DNA of 38,304 nucleotides from Campylobacteraceae bacterium (lineage in GTDB: Bacteria; Campylobacterota; Campylobacteria; Campylobacterales; Campylobacteraceae): positions 1-38,304 of the forward strand of contig JAITAB010000005.1 in NCBI GenBank assembly GCA_031284315.1, read 5' to 3'. Below the pieces are notes generated by a model, which saw only the letters and a list, made by a program, of their open reading frames with translations, did not search any database and was not told where the DNA came from. The position numbers and the translations under genes are program-made. Positions 1 to 8,551 of the stretch are shown here, in pieces. The first letter of the stretch is position 1, and the number at the start of each line of letters is the position of its first letter.

Positions 1-215
1 TTTTGGATACGGTTTCTGCCAACGTGAAAAAATACAGAGAGCTAAAAGGCGTTTCGCAGCTGCAATTAGCCCTTGATATCGGCATGAAAAGTCCTGCCTA
101 TCTTGGACGCGCAGAACTTAGAAAAGACAATCTTAGATTTAATATCATACATTTAGCCAAAATTTCCAAAGTTTTAAATGTTCCCATAGAGCTGTTTTTT
201 CAGCCAGCGGATTAA
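1..215 (+). CDS. XRE-family helix-turn-helix regulator, 5'-truncated by window edge
   Basis: The open frame reaches the left edge of the window, so the true start probably lies outside; a TTG at position 3 is the first possible start inside. The 70 visible residues resemble a lambda-repressor-like (XRE/Cro) HTH domain: an opening helix with KKYRELKG, then a recognition region beginning SQLQLALDIGMKSPAYLGRAE, and a closing hydrophobic helix ending VPIELFFQPAD. Most of a single HTH domain is present and no effector domain follows, so this is either a small stand-alone regulator or the C-terminal end of one. It converges on the TSUP exporter gene with only 26 bases between them. The target operator is not identifiable from the sequence. 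Confidence 0.6.
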   Translation, partial: LDTVSANVKKYRELKGVSQLQLALDIGMKSPAYLGRAELRKDNLRFNIIHLAKISKVLNVPIELFFQPAD

Positions 216-241
216 TTCGGCGCGGTTTTCAGCGCAAATAC

Positions 242-1060
242 TCATACTTTTTCTATCACGGAAATTAGCATTTTTACCGCAAGTATCATATTTGACGCGC
301 CGAGTATCTTTTTGAGTACGGATACGGGGTATTTTTGCGTTCCATGAGCGCCAAGTTTCGCCGTGAAAAAGCTCGCAATGGAGATAAAAAAGACTGCCGG
401 CAGATATACGTATCCGAATGTCAAAGTCTGGATATTTATCTGTTCCGCGCCGCTTATCGCCATGTAGCAGAGCGCGCCCGTAACGGAGAGAGGAAATCCC
501 AGCGCAGCGGAAGTGCCTATGGCTTTTTTGCCGTCTATATTTTGCCAGATGAGAAAAGGTACGGTAAGAGAGCCGCCGCCGATGGATACAAGAGCTGAAA
601 CTACCCCTATCAATCCGCCGCCGCCGAAAAGATAAGGCTTTGGCAGCGCCTGCCTTGAAGGTTTTGGTTTTTTGTCCAAAAAAAGCTGTACGGAGATATA
701 CGCCATAAAGATACTGAAAAACAGCGCGAGCGCGACAGAATTTGCAATAGAAACAAGATAAGTTCCCGCCATAACGCCCAAAACTACGCCAAACGACATG
801 GGACGCCACATGTTCCAAAGGATATTGTCTCTTGCCTTGTGCGCTCTCATGCTTGAAAATGAAGTGATAACGATGGAACTCATCGCCGTTCCCAGCGCCA
901 TAGGCACAGCTTTTTCTATCTCAATACCGCCGTATGAAAACAGAGCCGTTAATATCGGCACCATTATCCCGCCGCCGCCGATGCCCAAAAGCCCCGCCAT
1001 GAAGCCCACAATAAGCCCAAGTATTAAAAAAAACAAAATAAATTCAAGGGTAAGTTCCAT
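242..1060 (-). CDS. TSUP family (TauE/SafE) membrane exporter
   Basis: A polytopic inner-membrane protein of about 272 residues with two related halves, each carrying a glycine-rich signature: GLLGIGGGGIMVP in the first and VSIGGGSLTVPFL in the second. This is the standard duplicated architecture of TauE/SafE (TSUP) proteins, which are thought to export small sulfur-containing or organic anions; the substrate cannot be read from sequence. An upstream ATG would add 25 residues, but the hydrophobic family N-terminus begins at MELTLEFILFF, where a GGAT sits in ribosome-binding position, so I use that start. A candidate extended -10 (TGCTACAAT) lies just upstream. The gene stands alone, convergent with the HTH gene and divergent from the DsbA-like gene. 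Confidence 0.85.
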   Translation of the reverse strand: MELTLEFILFFLILGLIVGFMAGLLGIGGGGIMVPILTALFSYGGIEIEKAVPMALGTAMSSIVITSFSSMRAHKARDNILWNMWRPMSFGVVLGVMAGTYLVSIANSVALALFFSIFMAYISVQLFLDKKPKPSRQALPKPYLFGGGGLIGVVSALVSIGGGSLTVPFLIWQNIDGKKAIGTSAALGFPLSVTGALCYMAISGAEQINIQTLTFGYVYLPAVFFISIASFFTAKLGAHGTQKYPVSVLKKILGASNMILAVKMLISVIEKV

Positions 1061-1085
1061 GTTTTTATCCGAAAATTGATGCGAA

Positions 1086-1091
1086 ATTGTA
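1086..1091 (-). promoter_or_regulatory. Candidate -10 box of TSUP gene
   Basis: On the minus strand the sequence reads TGCTACAAT, an extended -10 element 26 bases before the chosen start codon. No convincing -35 box is visible, which is usual for Campylobacterota sigma-70 promoters. Confidence 0.4.
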
Positions 1092-1253
1092 GCAAAAATT
1101 TTAGAAAAAACGCATATTCTGAGGCAAAACCTCACAAATTAATGTTGATGTCAGTTTTTTGTTAATTGAAATTATTACTATACTCAATACATTATTAATT
1201 CAAATAATAATGACGCTTTTTTAGCAAAAAAATTAAAGTAAGGAGAGGTAACC

Positions 1254-1910
1254 ATGAGAGGGATTTTATTGAATATATGCAGGATTTTAGCGGTATTTGG
1301 AGTTTTAAACGCCGCCGCTTTCGGATTTGTGGAGGGGGAGGATTATATAAAGCTTAAAACTCCTATCGCAAATATGGACAAAACGCTTATTAAAGTGTTC
1401 AGTTACGCTTGCCCGATGTGTTATGAGACGGATAAAGCCATAGCGTTGGATATTGCCAAAGAGCTTGAGGGAATTGTGGATTTCAAGCCTTTCCATATCA
1501 AAACGCAGGGCGTATATGCCAAAGAAGCAAGCGAAATTTTTGCCGTGCTTTTAATAAACGATAAAGATAACGGCATCTCTTCCGTTTTTGATAAAAATTC
1601 GCAGTTTAACAAAGCAAAAATGGCTTATTATAAAGCTTATCATGATAAAAAAGAGAGATGGAAAATCGGCGGTAAAAGCTTTATTAAAGCAGGATTGAAT
1701 GCAAGCGGTCTCTCCGAAGATGCATTTGAAATTTTAAAGAAAGACCAGAGAGTAAAAGATATTCTTGACATGTGGAACATGTCGTACGATATAGCCAAAA
1801 CATACGGCGCGCCGACATACATGGTAAACGGCAAATACCTCATCAACTCAAAATATGCCAATTCAACGGATATTTTGATAAGCATCGTCAAGGAACTTGC
1901 GGACAAATAA
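1254..1910 (+). CDS. DsbA-like thiol:disulfide oxidoreductase (CPMC active site)
   Basis: A protein of 218 residues with a hydrophobic N-terminal segment (residues 5-23) ending AAAFG, consistent with Sec export to the periplasm. A thioredoxin-fold active site CPMC lies at residues 53-56 (SYACPMCYE), followed by a helical insertion, and the cis-proline loop near residue 188 reads GAPTYMVNG. These are the DsbA hallmarks: oxidation of cysteine pairs in exported proteins, with reoxidation by a DsbB/DsbI-type membrane partner that is not encoded here. The dipeptide Pro-Met between the cysteines differs from the E. coli CPHC and is likely to alter redox potential. GGAGAGG lies 5 bases before the ATG. 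A stable inverted repeat overlaps the stop codon. Confidence 0.85.
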   Translation: MRGILLNICRILAVFGVLNAAAFGFVEGEDYIKLKTPIANMDKTLIKVFSYACPMCYETDKAIALDIAKELEGIVDFKPFHIKTQGVYAKEASEIFAVLLINDKDNGISSVFDKNSQFNKAKMAYYKAYHDKKERWKIGGKSFIKAGLNASGLSEDAFEILKKDQRVKDILDMWNMSYDIAKTYGAPTYMVNGKYLINSKYANSTDILISIVKELADK

Positions 1911-1951
1911 CGACATGCGCGTTCCGAACTCTTTTCGGCGCGCCGCAAGTT
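1894..1951 (+). terminator. Compound inverted repeat over the dsbA-like stop codon
   Basis: AACTTGCGG in the last codons pairs perfectly with CCGCAAGTT at 1943-1951. Inside it, GCGCG-tt-CCGAA pairs with TTCGG-CGCGC around a 5-base loop. The result is a strong nested hairpin, but only a short T stretch follows (TTTATATG), so termination versus mRNA stabilisation is open. Confidence 0.45.
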
Positions 1952-1970
1952 TATATGAAAAATTTTTCGC

Positions 1971-1976
1971 TATAAT
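1971..1976 (+). promoter_or_regulatory. Candidate -10 box of the dynamin-like operon
   Basis: TATAAT lies 29 bases upstream of the first dynamin-like start codon, preceded by a T-rich stretch. Together with the hairpin behind the DsbA-like gene it suggests the dynamin pair is a separate transcription unit. Confidence 0.5.
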
Positions 1977-2005
1977 TTTCCCTTTAAAAATTACAGAGGG
2001 AGATT

Positions 2006-4282
2006 ATGACAGAAGACTTCGCCAAACTTTGCGCCGTAATACTCTGCGTAAATGAAGAAAATATAAATACAGCCTGCAAAACCGCCTCATTTGGCAAAAT
2101 ATGGCAAAAACTGTTTGATGAAAAGCCGCTCAATGCGAAAAATATTGAAGTGGCGCAAACTCAAATAAATGCGGATTTCAAGAGACAAAACTCCGCCGTT
2201 TTCAAAAATTTTCTTGACGCGGCGATGACAAAACTTTGCGAAGAGAATATTTTGAGCGAGCAAAAACTGCGCCGCTACATGGAAATTTTTACCATTTCGG
2301 AAAATGCCGCTATTGCCGCTCTTTTAAATACGCAAAACGGCGCGGTTTTGGACGAAGCGGAAGCGCATGAGAAAAATTCCGCCGCATTTCAAGAAAAGTT
2401 AAATATTTTATTTAAACTTTTAAACGAAGCGGACAAACTGATAGAAAGCCCGTTATACCGCGCAAAGTTGGCAAAAGCAAAAAACGCGCTTGATAACAGA
2501 AGTTTTTCCATCGGCGTTACCGGTGTCATGAATGCCGGTAAATCCACTCTTTTAAATGCTATTTTGAGAGCCGATATATTGGGGACGGCGGTCGTTCCCG
2601 AGACTGCAAATCTTACGATTTTGAAATACTCCAAAACCCCAAAAGCTGTGGTCAATTTTTGGAATGCCAAAGAGTGGCAAAGTATGGAAAAAAGCGGCGA
2701 ATTTTTACCGCGCATCGCAAATTTTGTGGAAAGCACAAAAAGCAAATTCGGCGGCGCGCTGGGCGATTTTATAACAGAAAAAGGCAGAAGCGAAGAGATA
2801 AGAGTTGAGGATTTGAGCCTTTATACTTCTGCGGCAAAATCCGACATGAAGTGCAATCTCGTAAAAAGCGTGGAACTTTTCGCCGACCTCGCGTTTTTGA
2901 AAGACGGCGTTACGATAGTGGATACGCCCGGACTTGACGATCCTGTGATAAGGCGCGAAGAGATAACAAAGGAATATTTAAGCTCATGCGACTTGATGAT
3001 ACACCTCATGAATGCGGCTCAAAGCGCGACCGCGAAAGATATTGATTTTATCATTGACGCTTTGACATATCAGGGTATTTCAAGGCTTCTTGTCGTTATT
3101 ACAAGAGTGGACGCAATAAGCGAAGATGAGTTAAGCGAAGTGATAAAATACGCGAAAACAAGCATCAAAACGCAGCTCGAACGCCAAAACAGAGGCGGAC
3201 TTTTTCAAACAATAATAGAAAAAATAGAATTTATCCCGACAGCCGCGAAAATAGCTCTCATGTACCGCGCCAACCACGCAAAAGAAGCCCAAAAAAGCGG
3301 ATACAGCGAAGAAAAAAGCGGGATATTAGCAGTTGAAAATTATCTTAATAATATACTTTTTGGAAGAAGCGGGCAAAAAGCAAATTTATTGATAAACTCC
3401 AACGCAAAAATCTTATATCTCGCGGCGGCAAAAAGTCTTGACGCATACAAAAAAGAGAGTGAAAATTTAAGCAAATCGGCAGAAGATTTGAAGTCGGATT
3501 TGGGCAATCTCCAATCCAAAAACACTCAAATGGAAGCAAAAATAGAAAGTCTGCTTTTGGCGGTAAAAAATAGTGCAAAAGAGCTTGAAGAGTTCGCGAA
3601 AACGCTTCTTTTGGAGATGGATGCGCGCGCTAATTCGCTCCATGCGAAGATATTTTCGCGCATTTATGACGATGTGAAATATGAATTTGAAAAAAACAGA
3701 AAAAAGCCCTCAAACGAACGCATAGCTTATATTTTGCAAAGCGGGTTGAAAGACGGCATTTTGGATTTGACGCGGGATTATCGTTTCGGTTTTGCAAAGC
3801 AGGCGGTTTTGGCGCAGGAGAAACTGCTTTCGCGTTTTAGCGATTTGAAACTTGAGGCTGAGAGTTTTGACGTAAAAACATTTTTTGCCCTTAACGCAGC
3901 AGGCGTCAAGCAAAATTTTGAGGAGCTGTGCGCGCGCGTTTTGGCAGCCTTAAAACGGTGTTCAAAAAACAGGCTTGATGAATTTGCGCAGAGTTTGCAA
4001 AATGCCATGAAAGATGAATTTATCAATATCAAAAGAGAGCTTAACGGGACGCTTTTAAATTTAAACGGGACGCTTTTGGACGAATTTCAGGCAAAAAACG
4101 AAGAGCCTTTGAAGGTTTTGCTAAGTTTTATGAAGGAGGAGATTGAAAACTTGAACAGCCAAATAACTCTTGTAAATTTACATGCCGCAAAAGCCAAAGA
4201 GCGCAAAACACTTTTGCTTGAAAGGCGCGCAAAATTGGAAAATATCATGAAAATAACGGCGGGGCTGCATGGGAGCGTTTGA
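2006..4282 (+). CDS. Dynamin-like GTPase, first of pair (DLP1-like)
   Basis: A 758-residue protein with a GTPase domain set behind a helical N-terminal region of about 165 residues. G1 is GVMNAGKST at 173-181; a G2 threonine lies in VVPETANLT near residue 200; G3 is DTPGLDDP at 306-313; G4 is TRVD at 366-369. The rest is long, charged, predicted helix (neck and trunk) with a coiled-coil-like stretch after residue 470. The family remodels or tethers membranes on GTP hydrolysis; the Campylobacter pair DLP1/DLP2 forms a heterotetramer. AGAGGGAG precedes the ATG. The second dynamin gene starts 14 bases before this one ends, which implies translational coupling and a hetero-oligomeric product. Assignment as DLP1 rather than DLP2 is by order only. 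Confidence 0.88.
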   Translation: MTEDFAKLCAVILCVNEENINTACKTASFGKIWQKLFDEKPLNAKNIEVAQTQINADFKRQNSAVFKNFLDAAMTKLCEENILSEQKLRRYMEIFTISENAAIAALLNTQNGAVLDEAEAHEKNSAAFQEKLNILFKLLNEADKLIESPLYRAKLAKAKNALDNRSFSIGVTGVMNAGKSTLLNAILRADILGTAVVPETANLTILKYSKTPKAVVNFWNAKEWQSMEKSGEFLPRIANFVESTKSKFGGALGDFITEKGRSEEIRVEDLSLYTSAAKSDMKCNLVKSVELFADLAFLKDGVTIVDTPGLDDPVIRREEITKEYLSSCDLMIHLMNAAQSATAKDIDFIIDALTYQGISRLLVVITRVDAISEDELSEVIKYAKTSIKTQLERQNRGGLFQTIIEKIEFIPTAAKIALMYRANHAKEAQKSGYSEEKSGILAVENYLNNILFGRSGQKANLLINSNAKILYLAAAKSLDAYKKESENLSKSAEDLKSDLGNLQSKNTQMEAKIESLLLAVKNSAKELEEFAKTLLLEMDARANSLHAKIFSRIYDDVKYEFEKNRKKPSNERIAYILQSGLKDGILDLTRDYRFGFAKQAVLAQEKLLSRFSDLKLEAESFDVKTFFALNAAGVKQNFEELCARVLAALKRCSKNRLDEFAQSLQNAMKDEFINIKRELNGTLLNLNGTLLDEFQAKNEEPLKVLLSFMKEEIENLNSQITLVNLHAAKAKERKTLLLERRAKLENIMKITAGLHGSV

Positions 4283-6287
4283 AGATTTTATAAGCGAATA
4301 TAAAGCTAAAATTGCGGAAACGAAATTTCACGCGCCAAATAACATTTTGAAGCTTATAAACGAAGCTGCCGAAGTTTTGTTTGAGACAAAAATGCTGCCC
4401 TCAAAAGAGCTTAAAGAGGCTGTAAACAAACTCAAAACGCGTGCCGAAGAACCCATGAAAGTAGCGCTAACAGGACAGTTTTCAAGCGGCAAATCAACAT
4501 TTTTAAACGCGCTTTTGGCGAAAAATATCCTCCCTACGGGCATTACGCCCGTTACTTCAAAGGTAAATTATATACGATACGGCGGCGAATTTAGCCTCAT
4601 GGTAAAATATAAAGACGGCAGAGAGAGTTTTCATGGCATTGAAAGTATCAAATCTTTCACAGACCAGCGAAACAGTGTTGAAGATATAGATTATTTAACG
4701 CTTTACGCGCCTTTGGAACTCTTAAAACATATCGTTTTTGTGGACACTCCCGGACTTAATTCGCAAAGTTTCAGCGATACGGAAACGACTGAGGCGGTTT
4801 TGAAAGAGGTGGACGGCATTATATGGCTAAGTCTCATAGACAATGCAGGCAAAATGAGCGAAGAGGAGACTTTGGAGCAGTACATGCACTCTTATCAAAA
4901 CAAATCTCTTTGCGTGTTGAACCAAAAAGATAAATTTTCCCCCGAACAGATAAAAACAACGACCCAATATATCAAAAACTCTTTCAAAAAATATTTTGCC
5001 GAAGTTATCCCAATATCGGCAAAACAGGCTCTGGAATCGCGCTCGGGCGAAAAGCAGATTATGCTTGAGGGCGAGCTGAAAACAGCTTTGAAAAAACTGA
5101 AAGCCGATGTGGAAGCAAACGGTTACGAGATAAAAGAAGAGTTTGCGCGGAAGGCTTTGGACTCGTTCAAAAAAGCGTCTGCGAATATCGCAAAACTCCC
5201 TTCAAAAGAGAGTCTTTTAAAAGAGTCCAACATAGAAGCGGCGCTGGATTTTATATGTCAGGAGATTAAGCCCATCGCGATTAAATCCAAAGAGTTTGCG
5301 ATAACGCATGAGATAAAGCGGCTTTTGTCCGATTTGATAGAGCAGGAAGTTAGGTTAATCTCCGTTTTTGAAGAGCTTGAAGAGATATTAAACGGTTACG
5401 AAAATCATATAAAACGCATTTTTGCGGAGTTGAAAAGCAGATTTTCGGCATCTTTAAACGAATCGTATTTGAAAATAGAGGAGATAATAGACAAAATCGC
5501 TTCTGAAATTTTATCCAACAAAACAAGCTCAAAGCGCGTAAGATACGCCAAAAAGCGCGGATTTTTCGGAGGTTACGAGCCTTTTTACTATGAAGCGGCG
5601 AAGATAAATTCTGATGAAATTTATAAAAAACTCTTTTTTGACGATGATTTGATAGGCAAAATGTTTAAGCGTTATTTAAGCTCTTTACAGCATATACAAA
5701 ATGAGATTGAACGCGAAAACATGGCGGTTTTCAAAACGCTTGAAGAGGAAATTTCAAAATGGCAGAAACCTTATGAGTTAATACGAAAAAGTAAAAACGC
5801 GCAGTCTGACATACAGTTCGCAAACATGCGCAAATTCGCATCCAAAAGCTATGAAAATATCCTAAAACCCTTCCATGACGAAACAGCGGCAAATTTCGCG
5901 AAAATAAGCTCGGAGTTTAGACATGCAAGCGCCAGCATCAAATTTAACTACCAAAATGCGACTGAAGTCGTCATAGCGTTTTTGGAGCGAAGGATAGAAA
6001 AATCTATACAGCTTTACGAGGAAAATCCCGCGAAATTCAGCGTACATGAGCCAAAACTTGACGAGATAAGAGAGCGGCTGCAAGCGAGCTTTCATCTGTA
6101 CGAATTTCAAAACATGATGAAGGGCGGCAGAAATTTTATCGCGAAAAATTACGACACGGTTTTAGAAGAGTTTTTCAGGATAAAAGAGGAGCGTTTAAGG
6201 CTTGTCGCTGAGCATAAAGCGGAATATGTGAAACTTAAACATGCATTAATTTCGCTTCTTGAAGAGGTCTCTCAATTCATATTTTAG
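4269..6287 (+). CDS. Dynamin-like GTPase, second of pair (DLP2-like)
   Basis: A 672-residue partner of the preceding gene, overlapping it by 14 bases in another frame. G1 is GQFSSGKST at 69-77, the G2 threonine sits in GITPVTSK around 93-96, G3 is DTPGL at 159-163, and G4 is NQKD at 218-221. The remaining 450 residues are predicted helical. A tract near residue 430 (KKRGFFGGYEPFYYEA) is aromatic and glycine-rich and could be the membrane-contacting paddle, but this is inference. Shared architecture with its neighbour and the overlap point to a co-assembled membrane-remodelling machine. No further gene follows; a tRNA promoter begins about 150 bases downstream. Confidence 0.87.
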   Translation: MGAFEDFISEYKAKIAETKFHAPNNILKLINEAAEVLFETKMLPSKELKEAVNKLKTRAEEPMKVALTGQFSSGKSTFLNALLAKNILPTGITPVTSKVNYIRYGGEFSLMVKYKDGRESFHGIESIKSFTDQRNSVEDIDYLTLYAPLELLKHIVFVDTPGLNSQSFSDTETTEAVLKEVDGIIWLSLIDNAGKMSEEETLEQYMHSYQNKSLCVLNQKDKFSPEQIKTTTQYIKNSFKKYFAEVIPISAKQALESRSGEKQIMLEGELKTALKKLKADVEANGYEIKEEFARKALDSFKKASANIAKLPSKESLLKESNIEAALDFICQEIKPIAIKSKEFAITHEIKRLLSDLIEQEVRLISVFEELEEILNGYENHIKRIFAELKSRFSASLNESYLKIEEIIDKIASEILSNKTSSKRVRYAKKRGFFGGYEPFYYEAAKINSDEIYKKLFFDDDLIGKMFKRYLSSLQHIQNEIERENMAVFKTLEEEISKWQKPYELIRKSKNAQSDIQFANMRKFASKSYENILKPFHDETAANFAKISSEFRHASASIKFNYQNATEVVIAFLERRIEKSIQLYEENPAKFSVHEPKLDEIRERLQASFHLYEFQNMMKGGRNFIAKNYDTVLEEFFRIKEERLRLVAEHKAEYVKLKHALISLLEEVSQFIF

Positions 6288-6375
6288 CAATTATTAAGGT
6301 GCATACATGCAAAAATATGCGAAAAAAAGCATATTATTCATCATAAATATTCTTTTAGTTTTTCTTACTTTCACA

Positions 6376-6416
6376 GCGTGAAAAAGATGTGAAAAACTTT
6401 GAAAAATTTTTCACGC
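6376..6416. other. Inverted repeat between dynamin operon and tRNA-Pro
   Basis: GCGTGAAAAA and TTTTTCACGC form a perfect 10-base inverted repeat separated by 21 bases. It lies just before the tRNA-Pro promoter. It could be an operator or a weak terminator of the dynamin operon. Confidence 0.3.
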
Positions 6417-6444
6417 ATAAAATAAAACTTTAAAGCTTTATGGG

Positions 6445-6450
6445 TATAAT
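6445..6450 (+). promoter_or_regulatory. -10 box of tRNA-Pro
   Basis: A consensus TATAAT is centred 16 bases before the mature tRNA 5' end, giving a transcript that starts a few bases upstream of the tRNA. Confidence 0.6.
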
Positions 6451-6463
6451 ACCCATTTTGTTT

Positions 6464-6541
6464 CGGGGTGTAGCGCAGTCTGGCTAGCGTGCTACCTTGG
6501 GGTGGTAGAGGTCGCGGGTTCAAGTCCCGTCACCCCGACCA
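6464..6541 (+). tRNA. tRNA-Pro (anticodon GGG)
   Basis: A complete cloverleaf can be folded. The acceptor CGGGGTG pairs with CACCCCG, the D stem is GCGC/GCGT, the anticodon stem CTACC/GGTAG encloses loop TTGGGGT with anticodon GGG at 6499-6501, and the T arm is GCGGG-TTCAAGT-CCCGT. The CCA end is encoded. Confidence 0.95.
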
Positions 6542-6679
6542 TTTGGCGTTTTTGCGCACTTTCTCAAAGCTGCGGATTTAATATATTTTTTGAAGTTATA
6601 ATAGCAAAATTTTTTTCGTGCGTAAAATTTTCAACGGATAAAAATTATTCACATGTAAAAAATTTTTACCCATGTTTTT

Positions 6680-7420
6680 TCACATTTGATGCCTTATGGG
6701 GCCGTTGCCTCTGCCCAAATTAGGAGCATTTTTTATCGCATGATAGATATAATTTTTACTTTTTTGCACCGCATCTTCAAGCGAAAATCCAAGCGCGAGA
6801 TTGCATGCTATTGACATGGAGTAAGTGCAGCCCGTGCCATGCGTGTTCTCCTTTTGTGCAAACGGCGTTTCAAAATCTTTCGCAAAAATGCCCTGCAAAA
6901 AGAGCCTGTCCGTTGCTTTAAGAGTATCTGGAAAGATATTTTTTATCAAAAAATTACACTTCGGAAGTTTCGCGCTTTTATCTGTGCCAAGCCCAAAATA
7001 TTCAGCTTCAAAATGGTTTGGCGTAACTATGTCGGCTAACGGGAAAAGATCCATCAAAGCCATTTTCGCATCATCGTCCAAAAGTCTTGAACCTGCGCGC
7101 GAAATGGCGACAGGATCTAACACTATCGGCTTTTTAAAACCCTTTAAAATGCCCGCCAATGCGTTTGCCGCCTCTTTGCCGCCGAGCATTCCTATCTTCA
7201 CCGCGCTTATATCAAAATCGCTCAATACAGCTTCTATCTGCTTAATTATAAACTCCGTTTTTACGCCGAAAACGCCGATAACCCCTATCGTATTTTGCGC
7301 CGTCAATGCGGTAACCGCGCTCGCGGCAAACACTCCATGCGCTTCGGCTGTTTTTATGTCTGCTTGTATGCCTGCTCCGCCGCCGCTGTCAGAGCCTGCA
7401 ATAGTTAAAACTACTTTCAT
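6680..7420 (-). CDS. thiD: Hydroxymethylpyrimidine/phosphomethylpyrimidine kinase ThiD
   Basis: A ribokinase-fold enzyme of 246 residues that phosphorylates HMP and HMP-P to HMP-PP for thiamine synthesis in the cytoplasm. The N-terminal signature is IAGSDSGGGAGIQADIKT at residues 7-24, followed by VTALTAQNT, which is typical of ThiD. The C-terminal anion hole and catalytic aspartate region of such kinases appears as THGTGCTYS, but with Cys where many ribokinase-family members have an Asp; this GTGCT form is usual for ThiD. Length matches the family. AGGGAG lies upstream of the ATG on the minus strand. No other thiamine gene is adjacent, and no TPP riboswitch was recognised in the 270-base gap upstream. 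Confidence 0.92.
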   Translation of the reverse strand: MKVVLTIAGSDSGGGAGIQADIKTAEAHGVFAASAVTALTAQNTIGVIGVFGVKTEFIIKQIEAVLSDFDISAVKIGMLGGKEAANALAGILKGFKKPIVLDPVAISRAGSRLLDDDAKMALMDLFPLADIVTPNHFEAEYFGLGTDKSAKLPKCNFLIKNIFPDTLKATDRLFLQGIFAKDFETPFAQKENTHGTGCTYSMSIACNLALGFSLEDAVQKSKNYIYHAIKNAPNLGRGNGPIRHQM

Positions 7421-7664
7421 GCAACTCCCTGATAAAATTTATAAATCATAACTGTGATGCGCTTAAAATCTGATATATTTTTAATCAGCCGTAGTTTTGC
7501 GCACTATTAAAACTGTTTGGGATTTGCATGGTAATTTTTTTGGGAAATGCGCGGTATTCTACTCAAAAACCAACCGATTTGGATGGATATTTAGATTTTA
7601 TCTTGCGTTTTATATAAAACGGCATCGGTTTTTCAGTCAATTAATGCAAACTCAAGTGGGAGTT

Positions 7665-7673
7665 TGGTATATT
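7665..7673 (+). promoter_or_regulatory. Extended -10 of tRNA-Ser
   Basis: TGGTATATT is an extended -10 element 17 bases before the tRNA-Ser 5' end. Confidence 0.45.
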
Positions 7674-7689
7674 TCTATCTTCAAATCGT

Positions 7690-7779
7690 AGAGAGGTGTC
7701 CGAGCGGTTTAAGGAGCACGCCTGGAACGCGTGTGTGGGGTAACACTCACCGAGGGTTCGAATCCCTTCCTCTCTGCCA
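7690..7779 (+). tRNA. tRNA-Ser (anticodon GGA)
   Basis: The acceptor AGAGAGG pairs with CCTCTCT. The anticodon stem CACGC/GCGTG encloses loop CTGGAAC with anticodon GGA at 7724-7726. A long variable arm (GTGGGGTAACACTCAC region) marks it as a class II serine tRNA. The T loop is TTCGAAT, the discriminator is G and the CCA end is encoded. Confidence 0.95.
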
Positions 7780-8242
7780 TACAAAAACTGTTTAAACTTA
7801 AACGACTTGTTTTGTATTGTCTCGGATTTTTTGTTTGACATGGACAATTTAAAATCATGGTATTATAAAATATTCTAAAAAAATAAAAATATATCCGCGC
7901 GGGCGCTTTCTGCAAAATTGCTGTCAAATGCTAAAATGCGCGCTTTTTTTCATGCCTGTTTTGCCTTGCGCAAGCCGCTGAAATTATTTATTTTAAAAAT
8001 CGCGTAAAGTTTATGACAAAAAAGTAATTTTAATATCATATTTTAGACACAAACAATTTGCTAAACTTCCATGTAAATTTACCAAAAAAGCTTGCTTTTG
8101 CATCCGATTTGCGCCGTTCCTTGCAGTTGTAAGGCGCGGCGTTCAGAAAAGCGTGCAAAAAAGATAGCCGCTTGCGCCTCTATAATGCGCGGGCAGTTCA
8201 AATAGGGTGCAAAAAGACAAAGCTTTTACAAGGAGTATGGCG
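7780..8242. other. Intergenic region, no gene seen
   Basis: About 460 bases between tRNA-Ser and cusF. It is AT-rich and carries no credible reading frame. The only element I can support is the TATAAT at 8181-8186. No CueR or CusR box could be recognised by eye. Confidence 0.4.
8181..8186 (+). promoter_or_regulatory. Candidate -10 box of the cusFBA operon
   Basis: TATAAT lies 56 bases before the cusF start codon, with no second candidate nearby. Copper control by the downstream CusRS pair is likely from context, but its binding site was not identified. Confidence 0.45.
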
Positions 8243-8551
8243 ATGAAAAATGGATTTAAGGCAGTTATTTTGGCTCTTTTTTTGGCTTCTTCACTTTGGG
8301 CGCAGCACTCGCATCATGGGGCGCAAACGGAGGTGTTTTCGCAGGGAGTTATTGAGAGTATAGACTTGCAAAATGCGAAAGTTACGATTACCCATGAGGC
8401 TATAGAGGCTCTTTCGTGGCCTGCCATGACTATGCGGTTCACATTTGAAAATGAGGATTTGATAAAAAATCTAAAAAGCAAAGACGCCGTAGAATTTAGC
8501 TTCGTGCAGCAGGGAAAAATTTCGCTTCTTAAAAGCATAAAAAAGAGATGA
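8243..8551 (+). CDS. cusF: CusF-like periplasmic Cu(I)/Ag(I) metallochaperone
   Basis: A 102-residue exported protein. The signal peptide is about 20 residues, ending SLWA-Q, and is followed by a His-rich HSHHG. The CusF OB fold carries the full metal site: H51, W59, M62 and M64 within HEAIEALSWPAMTMRF, the known His/Met/Met set capped by tryptophan. The family hands Cu(I)/Ag(I) to the CusCBA pump. I start at the ATG seven bases after AGGAG; the in-frame ATG at 8237 sits only one base from that motif and would spoil the signal peptide. The stop overlaps the cusB start (ATGA). Confidence 0.9.
   Translation: MKNGFKAVILALFLASSLWAQHSHHGAQTEVFSQGVIESIDLQNAKVTITHEAIEALSWPAMTMRFTFENEDLIKNLKSKDAVEFSFVQQGKISLLKSIKKR

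Noticed and set aside
174-818. Minus-strand 214-codon frame overlapping the TSUP gene
   Set aside because: It is a shadow frame of the TSUP coding sequence, with a Cys/Arg-rich composition and no family features.
6314-6334. Terminator after the second dynamin-like gene (ATATGC/GCATAT)
   Set aside because: The stem is only 6 bp, AT-rich and lacks a following T run, so it is too weak to annotate.
6464-7779. tRNA genes as integration sites of a genomic island
   Set aside because: No integrase and no repeated tRNA 3' end was seen near tRNA-Pro or tRNA-Ser.
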